The notes: a model not told the origin generated them from the letters alone. 64,000 nt of DNA from Tolypeutes matacus (GCA_026826555.1 JAKSZT010021121.1:1496470-1560469), one strand, 5' to 3'; positions 1-13,560 are shown, counted from the stretch's first letter. Translations and numbers: made by a program.

Positions 1-59
1 CCACCCCCTGGCAGACCCTAGCAGGAGTCCTAGGCCTTGGGGGAGAAGCTCCTCAATTA

Positions 60-150
60 GATGACCCCTGAATCCCTTGGGCAAGTGGCCTCCCTCAACC
101 TCATTTGTTCCATCTGCAAAATGAAAGCATCATCACAAAAGCAGTCAGTC
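60..150 (+). repeat. MIR SINE fragment
   Basis: The stretch resembles the MIR core (a CTTGGGCAAGT-like block, then CCTCA and CATCTGCAAAATG). It is cut on its right side by the SINE that starts at 151. It lies in a COL27A1 intron. Confidence 0.6.
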
Positions 151-573
151 AGGAAGCAGATGTGGCTTCTACCGTATAGGAAGTCCAGGGTTCAATTCCC
201 TGGGCCTCCAGGTGAAAAGCAAGCTGGCCTGCACGGCGAGCTGCCCCGAGCAGAATGCTAGCCCACACAGGAATGCTGGCCCACACAGGAGTGCTGGCCC
301 ACACGGAGAGCTGGCACAGCAAGATGACGCAACAAAAGGAGACACAGAAGAAAGACAATGAGAGATGCAGCAAATCAGGGAGCTGAGGTGCTGCAAGAGA
401 TTGAGTGCCTCTCTCCACTCCAGAAGGTCCCAGGATCGGTTCCCAGTGCCGCCTAAAGAGAAGACAAGCAGACACAGAAGAACACACAGAGCAGACAGCA
501 AGCGCAAAACAGCGGAGGCGGGGGGCAGGGCGAGGAATACATAAAAAAAAAAAATCTTTAAAAAAAAAAAAAA
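151..573 (+). repeat. Long dimeric DAS-type SINE in COL27A1 intron
   Basis: A tRNA-like head at about 151-215 has an A-box (TGTGGCTTCTACC, degraded) and a B-box (GGTTCAATTCCC). It is followed by three imperfect copies of an 18-nt unit (GCTGGCCCACACAGGAGT) near 258-312 and a linker. A second tRNA-like head lies near 385-460, with GAGGTGCTGCAAGAGATTG and AGGATCGGTTCCC. The element ends in A-rich tails. The flanks AAAGCAGTCAGTC and AAAGCACTCAGTC look like a diverged target-site duplication. The same architecture recurs at 5942-6284. Confidence 0.85.
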
Positions 574-770
574 AGCACTCAGTCATGTGGACCCTCCAGG
601 GGCTCTGCCAGCAGTGAGCACTGCCTCTGGGGGTTTCCTTCTATCTCTGTGAAGCCAAGAGTCCCTTTTATGGCCCCCTGACATTGTGCCCAATTAGGAA
701 TCAGGGGGTCACAAGGTACAGATCCCCCTGCAGAACCAAGCTCAGGGACCGTCCATCCCCACACCCATAA

Positions 771-3916
<3,146 letters not shown>

Positions 3917-4750
3917 CCTCTGACCTCCTGGCTCCTCTAGGCCTCATTAGGGAGGGAAAAGGAAGAGGAGGCAAAGGGAGGATACCTAGGGGCAGGTGGG
4001 CCCAGGAGAGGCAGCCAACCTGCCCCAGGAGTCTTGGGTGGGCCCCCAGCTGTGGTCTGCCCAGTAGAAGTGGGTGAGGGTAGCAGGGTGTCCCAGGGAG
4101 CCCCATAGAGCAACCAAAGAGCCAGCCAGAGCAGGCTGGGCCTGCCACCACCTGAGCCCCATGGCCTGTCTCCCAGCTCTGCGGCCACCCCCCACCTTCC
4201 CCAGCTTCCTGCCCAAAGAGCCCCACATTCAAGCCATCTCGAGGGAAGGGGGCATCTCGTCAGCTGGCCCCTGCCTGGGAGCTTTTGATGTGCAATATTA
4301 GAAAGGAGACATGAAAAAAAGAAGAAAAGGAAAGAAAGAAGAATATATATATATTTTATTTAAGCAAACAAAAAGGAGGTGTGTTACTATTTTTTCACCT
4401 GGGAAAGAGGTGAGAACCGTAAGAAGGAGCAGCCAGAGGGGTGGAAAGCGGTGGAGGTGGCGAGGAAGAGGCCAGAACCTGGGGCTGGGGGCCGCGTTTG
4501 CTACCTCCCACTGTCAAGTCGCTGGTGCTCGAATTGTCTTGTAGTGTATGTGATTTTTTTTTTTTTAAGGAACAAAAAAACCTATTTAAGATTCTGAAGG
4601 TGCTACCATTTTGCCACAGACTTTGAAGAAACTTTTTGATGTGGGGCACTGCCCTGCATCTTTCTCTCTCCTCCAAATGACAAAGTTTGGGGAATTTTAC
4701 ATTTTACTTATCATCACCCTTGTGCTCATCAGGTAATCTGCTAAGGAGGA

Positions 4751-4790
4751 AAAAAAAAAAAAAAAGGAAAAAAGAAAAAAAAAAAAAAAA
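4751..4790 (+). repeat. A-rich low-complexity tract
   Basis: Two runs of about 18 A separated by a short A/G mix, within the COL27A1 3' UTR. It could mis-prime oligo-dT cDNA. Confidence 0.9.
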
Positions 4791-5661
4791 ACCCTCCCAG
4801 AAACCAGATGTAGAGAGATTTGCCTTGTAACTTATGGACTTTGAAATGTCTGCCTTAGTAAGGCAGTGGGGAGGCCTGAGCACAAAGGATTTTAGCTTGG
4901 CCTTTCGTAGGCCTCAAGGGAAGTTAAGCCTGCCTTGGAGAGCAGGACCTGGAGAGGGGCTGGAAGAAGGCTTGGCTTTGAGGAAGCCACAGGAGTGGCT
5001 CTGAAGCCAGGGCCAGCCCATGGAGGTGAAATGAAAATATCCGACCATCTTACAGAGCCACAAAACGCATCCCCCAAGTCCACCTTCCAGAAGCCCTGTC
5101 CTTCTAAGGTGCATCGTTCTTGCTTTTTCATTGTCTTTAAATTCTAGAGAAACCCAGTGTCATTAGCTCCAAGAGAAAATCGAATGGAGAAAGAATAATT
5201 ATGGGAATCTTGGAGTTCGGCATGATAGCGCTATTCAGTGTAACCTGAATTGTACTATATCAGCGAACAAGTCAGTGCCCAAGTTGAATTCTGGGGTTAT
5301 GTTGAACTATGGAATTATTTTTATAGAAGGGGAAAGTTTATGTGAAAGTCTCTATATGTGTATTTGTCTAAAGTTGTGTCTCTTCGGGAATTGGATTTGA
5401 TTTTCCTTATTCAATACCTCACGCTGGCCCACCCTCCCTACCTGGACACTTCCGTATCCCTCGCCTGGACGTTCCCGACAGAAGTGCGTTTTTGTAGCAG
5501 CTCAGGCCTCATCTCGGTGCTCGGTTTCCCCACGCCGCCAGTCTGACCTGTCTTCTGTCTCGTTCTTGGGTTTTTCTGCTGTCCTCGTTACGTCTCTGTT
5601 CACATGTCAGTGTGTTAAAACCCCAACGGGTTCAGTTTCCTCTTTTCCCTTCTAGATTTTA

Positions 5662-5667
5662 AATAAA
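5662..5667 (+). terminator. COL27A1: COL27A1 polyadenylation signal
   Basis: A canonical AATAAA, followed within 60 bases by a GT-rich stretch (GGAGGTGTGCTTCTTCCC). It is the first AATAAA hexamer in this orientation after the stop codon. Confidence 0.8.
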
Positions 5668-5941
5668 TATTTAAAACTGAGGCAATGGAACAGTATCCGT
5701 GGAGGTGTGCTTCTTCCCAAAGCCAGGCAGGGGCGTCTCCAGCCAGGTGAGGGTGGGATGGCAGTGGGGGGGTGGTGCTCAGAGCTCATGCTGCTTCCCC
5801 TGAAGGAGGAAGGGGACAGGGAGAGATGAGGCTCCTTGGTTTGGGGGCTGTTAAAAGGGTGAGAATTTGGGTTCTGTAAGGAAGAGGGACATCAAGGTTA
5901 ACATCAACAAATTTTAAAATTGCAGTAAAATACACACATCA

Positions 5942-6284
5942 CGGGAAACGGATGTGGCTCAAGCAATTGGGCTCCGGTCTACCATATAGGAGGTCCAGGG
6001 TTCGATTCCCAGGGCCTCCTGGTGAAAGGCGAGCTGGGCCACGCAGAGAGCTGACACAGCAAGATGATGCAACAAAAAGAGACACAGGGGAGAGACAATA
6101 AGAGAGGCAGCAGACCAGGGAGCTGAGGTGGCGCAAGAGATTGAGCGCCTCTCTCCCATTCCAGAAGGTCCCAGGATTGGTTCCCGGTGCTGCCTAAAGA
6201 GAAGACAAGCACAGAAGAACACACACAGAGCAGACAGCGAGTGTAAAACAGTGAGGGGGGGGGGATAAATCTTTTTTTAAAAAA
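5942..6284 (+). repeat. Long dimeric DAS-type SINE
   Basis: Head one has TGGCTCAAGCAATTGGG and GGGTTCGATTCCC. Head two, near 6125-6195, has GGTGGCGCAAGAGATTGAG and AGGATTGGTTCCCGG. The linker contains AGCAAGATGATGCAACAAAA. The tail is short and A-rich. The flanks TACACACATCA and TACGCACATCA are a target-site duplication with one difference. Confidence 0.9.
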
Positions 6285-6417
6285 GTACGCACATCATAAA
6301 ATTGACCGTTAGTCTCATTTAGTACAGTCCCACTGTTGGACATCCAGCCCCACTCTCTAGTTCCAGAACTTTGGATCACCCCCAAAGGAAACCCCTAACC
6401 CTTTAAGCACTCACTCC

Positions 6418-6527
6418 AATAAAATAAAATTAAATTAAACCCTAGAGTAGAAAGAGAAGCTAACCAACCGAATAAGGTTTGCTGTCAAAAAGGAACCTCA
6501 CCACAAACAAAACAAAAACAAAAAAAT
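6418..6527. repeat. Unidentified 110-bp insertion in LINE-1
   Basis: CTCACTCC occurs at 6410-6417 and again at 6528-6535. The LINE-1 reads continuously once the 110 bases between are removed. The insert begins AATAAAATAAAATTAAATTA and ends A-rich (AAACAAAACAAAAACAAAA). I do not recognise its central part. The A-rich end suggests retroposition, but an 8-bp duplication would also fit a hAT-type DNA transposon. Confidence 0.7.
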
Positions 6528-6671
6528 CTCACTCCCCGTTTTCCCTTCCCACCAGCCCCTGGCAACCACTAATCCCGTCTTCTCTGGATATTTCCTACAC
6601 ATGACCTTTTTTGAGTGGTTTCTTTCACTCAGCACAGTGTGCTCAAGGTTCATCCGTGTTGTAGCATGTAT

Positions 6672-7435
6672 CGAAAGAGCCCAAAAGCAAGCGTATGATA
6701 TGTGTCACACTACTGCTTTAAATTTTAGATTGAAGTCATGAATGAGATTTCAGTTTTAACTTTTTTTTTTTTTTTTAATTTATTTATTCATTTATCCCCC
6801 CCTTGCTGCCCGCGCTCGCTGGGTCAGCTAACCACGCCATGCGGGCGGGCCTGCCCTCACCAGGAGGCCCCGGGAACCGAACCTGGGGCCTCCCATATGG
6901 TAAACGGGAGCCCTACTGATTGAGCCACAGCCGCTCCCCTAGTTTTAACTTTTTAATCTCCCTCCTGTACGCCGTAGCAGGGACCTGTCCATTGTTACTT
7001 ATTAACGAAAACGGTCCTTAGTCACAAAGGAAGTTCCTGTTTTCTCACTCTCTAGCAAACTCCTATTTTTCACTCCCTAATAAGCTCCTGTTCTTCTTCT
7101 CCCCCTTTTCTAAAACCCAATAATATACATCAGACAGAGAAGCCTGGGGCCAAGGACTTGAGGAGCGCCCGAGCTCACCCCTCCACCCCTCCTCTGGTAC
7201 CCGCTGTGCAGACCCCAGTCTGCAAGTGGACTCAGCCCGTGGCATCCCTGCCCCACCTCTCTGTCTAATCTTAATAAAAACCTCACTTCCTGTGTTCGGA
7301 GAAGCCGATTTGAGACTTTGTTTCCTAACCTCCACTGGATTAATAAGCTCTTTCCCTCGTGTGATCAAAACCTCCAGTAGATTCCACTTCTCTGCTCCAG
7401 GCCAGTACCCAGAGGGCCTGCCAGGTGCCCCTTCA
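6672..7435 (+). mobile_element. Solo LTR, ERV class I (gammaretrovirus-like)
   Basis: GTAT flanks the element on both sides (6668-6671 and 7436-7439), a 4-bp duplication typical of class I elements. It begins CGAAAGAGCCC, which resembles gammaretroviral LTR starts except for the first base, and ends in TTCA. An AATAAA at 7273-7278 would mark the end of R. No primer-binding site, gag, pol or env sequence follows; the LINE-1 resumes directly, so this is a solo LTR. A SINE at 6761-6940 lies inside it, leaving about 584 bases of LTR. Confidence 0.72.
6761..6940 (-). repeat. DAS-type SINE inside the LTR
   Basis: On the minus strand it shows GGCTGTGGCTCAATCAGTAG and CCCATATGGGAGG-type head sequence, GGTTCGGTTCCC and an (AATA)n/poly(A) tail. 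The duplication AGTTTTAACTTTTT flanks it (6752-6765 and 6941-6954). It belongs to the same short subfamily as 11737-11922 and 60521-60709. Confidence 0.92.
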
Positions 7436-7600
7436 GTATGAGCACGTCATTCCTTTTAAGGCTGGATGGTGAACCACGGTTTCATGCCAAGGCTGAAATA
7501 TATACCACGTTTTGTTGATCCTTTCACCTGTCCATTTACAGCTGGGTGGTTCGACTTTGGTCTATTGTGAGTAGTTCTGCAATTTGAGAAATTCTTACCT

Positions 7601-8139
7601 GTGAGATTCTTACCTGAGAGGTCAAGCACCTTTCAAAGAAGGAAGAGAATGAGAGCCTGGGACAGGATTTGCCAAGTTTAGCAAATACAATTAAGCCCAC
7701 CAAGGTAAATGTGAATTTCAGATAAACAACAAATACTTTTTTTGTAAAATTTGAGACATACTTATACTAAAATATTTATTTGTTGTTTATCCAAAATTCG
7801 AATTTAATTGGGTGCCCCATATTTTATCTGGCAACACTACTGGAAGAAGAGGGGACGTGCCGGGCAGGAACCATTTCTCCTGGCACTTGATTCCAAGCGC
7901 TTTCTGCCTCAGCTTGTTCCTCGTTCCCTGGGTTCTTGGATGAATTGGAACATTTCTGCCCTTTTCGTCTAGGAGAAGAAAAATTTCACAAACAGATGAG
8001 TTCATGTCAGGGATTTTATGTTTTAAAAATTTGCACTGACTTTCCAGGTCAGTCTTCTCCGCCCTCTCCACTGTGGCACCTGCCCACGAGCACAGAAGCT
8101 CATGTCCACAGAGGCCAGGATGCAGGGTCTGGAAGGCCT
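7601..8139. other. Intergenic stretch without recognised features
   Basis: I see no gene, tRNA or well-preserved repeat. Around 7735-7800, TTTGTAAAATTTGAGACATA is followed by A/T-rich text, which may be an old repeat relic. Confidence 0.4.
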
Positions 8140-8285
8140 TGGAAAGTCTGTCCTCCTAGGCACACCCTCCCATTTTACACAGCGGATAACTGCAGCCCAG
8201 GGCCCGGGGACAGGAAGAGACTTGCCTGAGGTCATCTGGGGAGACCAAGGCAAAGCTCTGGTTCAAATCCCAGACTCCAGATGGC
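8140..8285 (-). repeat. MIR SINE fragment
   Basis: CCATTTTACACAGCGGATAA, then GACTTGCCTGAGGTCATCTG and GTTCAAATCCCAG are the antisense MIR core. Confidence 0.7.
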
Positions 8286-8299
8286 ACTAAGTCTGTCAG

Positions 8300-8480
8300 A
8301 TCAGTGGTTCCCAAAGTGTGGAGCCCAGGGCCAGCAGAAGCAGCCCCTGGGAGCTAGTTAGAAATGCAAATTCTCAGTCTTGCCCCAGACTGAGGGAATG
8401 ACAAACAACCCCGAGGGTGGGGCAAGCCCTCCTGGAGAGTCTGGTGTATGGTAAGGTTGGAGAACTGCTAGTTCTCCTAA
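8300..8480 (+). repeat. MER5A-like hAT DNA transposon relic
   Basis: ATCAGTGGTTCCCAAAGTGT, GTTAGAAATGCAAATTCTCA and CCCCGAGGGTGGGGCAAGCC follow the known MER5A order. The family name is from memory. Confidence 0.75.
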
Positions 8481-8689
8481 GGTTGGGAAATAGTTTCCAA
8501 CCCTGGAAACAAATTGGCAATGCAGAGGTACGAGTATTCTTCTCATTTCTTGAAATGGCCATCAAAAATAAAACTGAGTCAGAATGGCCCTTTTCCTGAA
8601 CCATCTCCCAAGGTCTGCCATATACTGTCATTGCCAAAGAAATTTTCCAGCTATTCCATTATGCCTTCCTTTGTATACATGGGAAAGTT

Positions 8690-8805
8690 AGGTCCCTTAA
8701 TGTCTGTTTTTCTCTCTAAACAGAAAGGCCTGTGAAGGCAGGGGATGGATCTTTCATTTGCTGTAGTCACAGAGCACAGCACACAGGAAGCACCCAGATT
8801 TGTTA
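8690..8805 (+). repeat. L2 LINE 3' end fragment
   Basis: GGCCTGTGAAGGCAGGGGAT and ACAGAGCACAGCACACAGGA resemble the L2 3' end (the 'gagggcagggactgtgtc ... cagcacagtgcctggcac' pattern). Confidence 0.5.
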
Positions 8806-10055
8806 AGTGAAAGCTCCTAGAGCTGTCTTCTCCCTTTCCCGCTCCAGGTTTAATTGAGCACCTTCGATGTGTCTGTGGACTTGGAGACGGCTCTGACAGT
8901 GTGTCTGTGAGTGACTCTGATTCCGGTGGATGCATTTGGAAGGGTTGGACCTTGTGTGGTCAAGGACTTCCTAGGAAAAGAGAAGGCCAGGGGGAGGCAA
9001 GAGGGGGCACAGCTGATGCAGCCTCAGTGGGGTCGGGGGGTGTAGTCTAACTCCCCAAGCTGAGGCAGGGAGTCAGAGAGTGAATAGAAGTTACCAGATG
9101 GCCAAGGGTACTGGGAGGAGAAGGAACAGACCTGCCGAGGCCCAGAGGCAAACCAGAACTGAAGGCAGCACTGAGAATCGGGGAATAGTAAGCAGTTCAA
9201 TGTGGCACCAGGAGATGGGCCCTGGGGAGGTCTGAGATGCTGAGAATGGGAACAAGACAAGCTCCAGGTTTGCACAGAAGAGCAAGATTTAGGTTGACTA
9301 GGCAGAGTTTGAGCTGGGATGGGACAGTAGCTGGAACTGTCCTGGAGGCCATGGGAGGGGAGGAGAGAGGCAAGAGAAGGGCCAGAGGGGAAAGAGAAGA
9401 GGGGCTCTGTTACAACAGTGACACTCACCCCTCTCAGGAGGTCCCCTATTCCAGGAGGGCCTCTGTAACTGCCAGCAAGAGTACTGGAACCAGGCCAGCT
9501 CATTCCCGGCAGGGGTGGGTAAGAGGTTGCTGGGGAGAGAAGGAGCTGGCCCTGAACTGGCAGCTCCCGCAGTTCCCAGCCTCCTGTTGCACAACCGAGT
9601 TATCAGGAAACAGCCAAGGCAGACTCCCCAGGCCAGGTGAACTCCAGGGGAGAGCCCAGGCCGGGCCCGTGTTTCCTCTGTCCACAGGGAATCCAGTCCT
9701 GGCCATGGACAGTCAAATCCCTACCATGACCTGCAGCCAGGTGTTGGGAAAGTGAAGGAGGGGCAGGGGAGAAAGGGAGAGGCTGGCAGGTGGCTTCCAG
9801 GCCCTGCTTCCTGACCAGAACATGACTTTGGGCAGGAAATGACTTCTCCCTGGGTGTCAGTGTCTCTCTCTGCAAAATGGAGTGATATGCCTTATCCTGC
9901 TTGCCAACCACAGATAGGGTCACTACTAGTAGGGTAAATCATAGGAAATTGGTGCTATTCAACTGCTTTTTAGCCTAAAAAAAATGAAAGTTGGTCATTT
10001 GGTGGACAATTTCAAACCCCAAAGAACAATTTCAAGGCAATAACATCAGCTACAA
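8806..10055. other. Intergenic stretch without recognised features
   Basis: Moderately GC-rich unique-looking DNA. The open frames in it, including one of 172 codons near 9237, show no family resemblance, no start context and no splice logic, so I leave them out. Confidence 0.4.
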
Positions 10056-10059
10056 TTTC

Positions 10060-10210
10060 CTGTGCACCCACCGTGAAATCAGGCATTGTGCCAAGTGTGA
10101 CTCGCTTTCAACTTATGCATAACCTGTGTGGCACCCATTATGACCCTCGTTTTTCAGATGGGGGGACTGAAGCCCAGAGGTTATATAAGTGGCCCAAGAT
10201 GACAGAACAG
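10060..10210 (-). repeat. MIR-type SINE fragment
   Basis: TTTTTCAGATGGGGGGACTG, then AAGCCCAGAGGTTATATAAG is the antisense MIR core in degraded form. Confidence 0.6.
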
Positions 10211-10689
10211 GATTGGGATGTTTCTTCAGCCTAGACCCAAAGCTCTCAATTGGGACAGTTTGCTCTTTCTTCACAGTTGCTCATCCTAAAGAAAATCACC
10301 TGTTTTCCACCAGTCCCAGCACTAAACCCTAGCCTTGGGGAAGAAATATTCAAATTGGATTTCTCCAGAAATGGAGGGGTTCAAATGGCTTCATTTCCAA
10401 TTCCTTACAACTCCCTTGCTGTGTGGCCTTTGGCCATGTTGCCTCACCTCTCTGAGCCTTTGTTTTAAACCTTGTCTATATAATGGGGAAATGTTTTCTT
10501 TCCATAGATCTAGGATAGAAGATAACATATTCTTGCATTTTGATGCCTTTAGAATTGGGATGTCCTGTGCAATCACGGAAGTATTTATTTAATGCAAGCA
10601 TCTTTCTTTCCTCCCCACCCCAGCTTGTCTTTAAATGGGTGGAGATGGTTATTGTAAGTAGCAAGCCTTAAAAGAAAGTTTGTTTCATT

Positions 10690-10845
10690 GAATGTGCATG
10701 TATAAATGTTAACAGATTTAAATCTCCTAACAACTTGATGAAGCAGGTACTATTGTTGGCTCCATTTTAGAGGTGGAAAAATTGAGGCAAAGAGCAGTTA
10801 AGTAACTTGCCCAAGGTCACACAGCTAGCAAGTGGTAGGGCCAGG
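10690..10845 (-). repeat. MIR SINE fragment
   Basis: CCATTTTAGAGGTGGAAAAA, TTGAGGCAAAGAGCAGTTAA and AAGGTCACACAGCTAGCAAG are a clear antisense MIR. Confidence 0.8.
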
Positions 10846-10849
10846 ATAG

Positions 10850-11723
10850 CTCTTCTCCACCACCCTCCACTGCCTTTTCTGGCTCTTTCTTTCCAGCCAA
10901 ACTTCTCTTGACATTGTGCCAGGGCTAGATTTGAGGTCAGGCTGGGGAAGGCTGCTCCAGAACCTCAATCCACAGAGGCACCCAAATATCCCTGGGAAGG
11001 TAAGGAGAAAGGGGACACTTGCACGGGGGCATGGCAAGGGCTGAGTGCGCATGGAGGAAGAATTTGGGTAGCCTTGTGGGTGTGGAGTGAGACTTCCAAG
11101 GGGCTGCCTGAGAGAAATAGCAAGGACCGTGCAGACTGTGCACTGTCCTCTGAGGTAAGACACTCCATTTCCTCTCAGTCCATCATTTTGCTGCATGAGG
11201 CAGCTGTTTGGGCCAGAGCTGATCTGCTCAGCGCCAAAAAGGAAAAAGAAAAAAAAAAGGACAGTGCCTGCTCCTTGACTCCCCCATGCAGGCTCACCCC
11301 TAGCTACCCATAAGCAAAAAGATGGAGGCCCACACCGTTGTTCTAAAGATCTAAAATTTAAAACCAAAATTATTTCAATTAGGCTGACATTTTTTACTTA
11401 CGTTTTTAGAAATTTAAATAAATCCTGTTCAAATTTTTTGTAAAACTGAAAAGCATTTGCAGTGCTAGCATTCAATCTTCAGCTGCCAGGGTGAAGGATT
11501 AGATTCATGCTTGATGTGTGCTACCGTTTGACCCATATAGACTCAAATTTAATAGTAATATGAATTGTTTAATGCTACAAAATGTTTCTCAGCTACCATG
11601 TGCAACTGTAGCAAATACTGCCTATTTCTAACTCACAGGACCTCACCATCAACAAATTGCAAGAAAATGGACGATTGCATTTCTGGATAATAAGAGTTAA
11701 TAATTCAAGAATTTATTGCATTT
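10850..11723. other. Intergenic stretch without recognised features
   Basis: Mixed unique-looking sequence, AT-rich after 11340. I see no supported gene or repeat. Confidence 0.4.
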
Positions 11724-11736
11724 AAAGGATGATTAG

Positions 11737-11922
11737 AGGGAAGCGGCTGTGGCTCAATCAGTAGGGCTCCCGTTTACCATATGGGAGGCCCCGGGTTCGG
11801 TTCCCGGGGCCTCCTGGTAAAGGCAAGCCCGCCCGCACGGCGTGGTTAGCTGACCCAGTGAGCACAAGCAGCAAGCGGGGGATAAATGAATAAATAAATA
11901 AAATCTTAAAAAAAAAAAAAAA
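11737..11922 (+). repeat. Short DAS-type SINE, young
   Basis: AGGGAAGCGGCTGTGGCTCA and GGGTTCGGTTCCCGGGGCC form the head, followed by a GCACAAGCAGCAAG tail block, (AATA)n and poly(A). A perfect 13-base duplication, AAAGGATGATTAG, sits at 11724-11736 and 11923-11935. The perfect duplication and near-identity to the copies at 6761 and 60521 suggest recent insertion. Confidence 0.95.
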
Positions 11923-12329
11923 AAAGGATGATTAGGAAGTTAATTGACTTGTCTTTTCTATTTGTCCACTCCAGCCCTCCCGAAACTCTAAGGCAGTGTC
12001 TGTGTCCCATGCCAGCAGTAGCATCACCCACAAGTCATTATGACAATGCCGTGGCCTTTTGCCTCAAGGCTACAGAAGGGTAAGAGGTTGAGAATTGTCG
12101 CATGGGACCTGATCAGTGTTGGTCACGAAAGTGGGTATTTGGAGCTACAGGTCATTCTGTGCCAGGACAGGCACCAGATCCCAATGACAGAGGCACTCAC
12201 GTGCTATTTAACAAGCTCTGTGTGTGGGTGGGGGGTGCAGGATGGGGGGCCCTCTAGAGCTCAGGACTCAGGGCTGGGTCTAATATCCCTGCATGATGCA
12301 CAGCCTCTCCCCGAAATAAATAGTGTCCT

Positions 12330-12660
12330 GAGTCTGTCCTCTGTCAGCTCACACCTGGAGCACTCTAACAGCTCCCCTGGTCTTTCTCCCACCTCCACCC
12401 TCACCATCCTCCCCACAGCAGACAGACTGAAGGACCTCTCTAAAGAGCAAATCTTATTATATCACCCTCAACCCCACCTAACATCTTTCCATTTCTCCTA
12501 CATGCCCCCAGAGTTCAGCCCTAACCCTGCAGCCTGGCGTCCAGGCCCTGCAGGCTGGGACTCCTGCCAACCTCTCCAAGATCACGTCGGGACACTCGCA
12601 CCCCATCACCTGCTCCAGCCATGCACACCTTCTGTTCCTTGACACATCACCCCTTACCTT
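12330..12660 (+). repeat. L2 LINE fragment
   Basis: The order CACTCTAACAGCTCCCCTGG, GACCTCTCTAAAGAGCAAAT and ATATCACCCTCAACCCCACC, then CCAGGCCCTGCAGGCTGG follows the L2 3' region. A 200-codon open frame over it is incidental. Confidence 0.55.
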
Positions 12661-12848
12661 ACCTGCTCTCTTCCCCCTCCTGATCAGCTCCATTTTTTCA
12701 AGAATCAAATTAAAGCCATGCAAATTCAAAAACCAAACTGAGCTGGTGGAAAAAAAAAAGAAAAAAAGGAGGCAATTCCGGTTCTGACAAGGATGTGAAG
12801 AAAGAGACTCACTGGCGCATTGCCTAATAGGTATAGCATTAAAAATCA

Positions 12849-12946
12849 TGGGGACGTGGACATAGCTCAAGAGGTTGGTGTCTGTCTACCATATGGAGGG
12901 ACCGGAGTTTGATCCCTCGGACCTTCCCATATAACAATAATAAAAA
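12849..12946 (+). repeat. Short DAS-type SINE, degraded
   Basis: GGGGACGTGGACATAGCTCA and GGAGTTTGATCCCTCGGACC are a diverged head, with an A-rich tail. Flanks TAAAAATCAT and AAAAAAATCTT may be the target duplication. Confidence 0.8.
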
Positions 12947-12997
12947 AATCTTCAGTGTTTTTTAATTTGCTGTTGTTGTGTTCACTACTTTGGGGGA

Positions 12998-13560
12998 GGT
13001 TTTTTTTTTGAAAAATTAGCTTTATTGAGGTATAATTTGCATGCAATAAAATGTACACATTTTAGGTTTACAGTTCAATGTTTTGACAAATATAAATGTA
13101 TAACTGCCACCACAATGAAAATAGCACTGCCATCTACCTCAGAAAGTTCTTTTGTGCATTTTTGCAGTCAAATTGCCCTCCCTGCCCTAGCTAACCACTA
13201 ATCTGATTTCTCTCACTGTAGATTAGTTTTAACCCTTCTAGTACTTCATATAAATGGAACCATATAATATGTGCTCTGTTATATCTGATTTCATTTTACT
13301 CAGTGTAATGTTAAGATTCATCCATGTTGTTGTATGGTCAGCAGTATATTCTTTTTGATTGTTAAGTAATATTCCACTGTATGAAAATGCCAGGATTTGT
13401 TTTTCCATTTCCCTGTTGATGGACATGTGGGTTGTTTCTAGTTTTTGGCTTTGTGAATAATGCTGCTAGGAAAATTCATATACAAGACTTTTAGTGGACA
13501 AATATTTTTTCTTTTTCTTGGAGATTATATTTTTGGTGAGCAATTTGGCCACTCTTTGAC
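12998..13560 (-). repeat. Antisense LINE-1 fragment
   Basis: Plus-strand text TTTATTGAGGTATAATTTGC, CAACCATTACCACAATC-type blocks, CATCCATGTTGTTGTATGGT and GATGGACATGTGGGTTGTTT is the antisense of an old LINE-1 3' end. Confidence 0.85.

Larger units (their letters stand above)
3917..5690 (+). other. COL27A1: COL27A1 3' untranslated region
   Basis: Sequence between the stop and the first good poly(A) signal. It contains an A-rich, G-interrupted tract at 4751-4790 and several T-rich stretches, but no SINE, in contrast to the intron before it and the DNA after it. The right end is inferred from AATAAA at 5662; cleavage should fall 10-30 bases downstream. Confidence 0.75.
5905..7600 (-). repeat. 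Antisense LINE-1 fragment, split by later insertions
   Basis: Plus-strand text such as CCCCTGGCAACCACTAATCC, GGTTCATCCGTGTTGTAGCA and CCACGTTTTGTTGATCC is the antisense of the old LINE-1 ORF2/3' end. The element is broken by a SINE (5942-6284), a 110-bp insert (6418-6527) and a solo LTR (6672-7435), and resumes at 7436. Confidence 0.85.

Noticed and set aside
9237..9755. 172-codon plus-strand frame in the intergenic region
   Set aside because: No similarity, no promoter or splice support, and overlapping frames of similar length on the other strand.
11737..11815. tRNA gene candidate
   Set aside because: A-box and B-box are present, but the copy has the SINE tail, a poly(A) end and a target-site duplication; it is a tRNA-derived SINE. 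The same holds for the other nine copies.
12040..12642. 200-codon open frame on the plus strand
   Set aside because: It runs over an L2 fragment and shows no known domain, no splice structure and no coding-like bias; an incidental frame.
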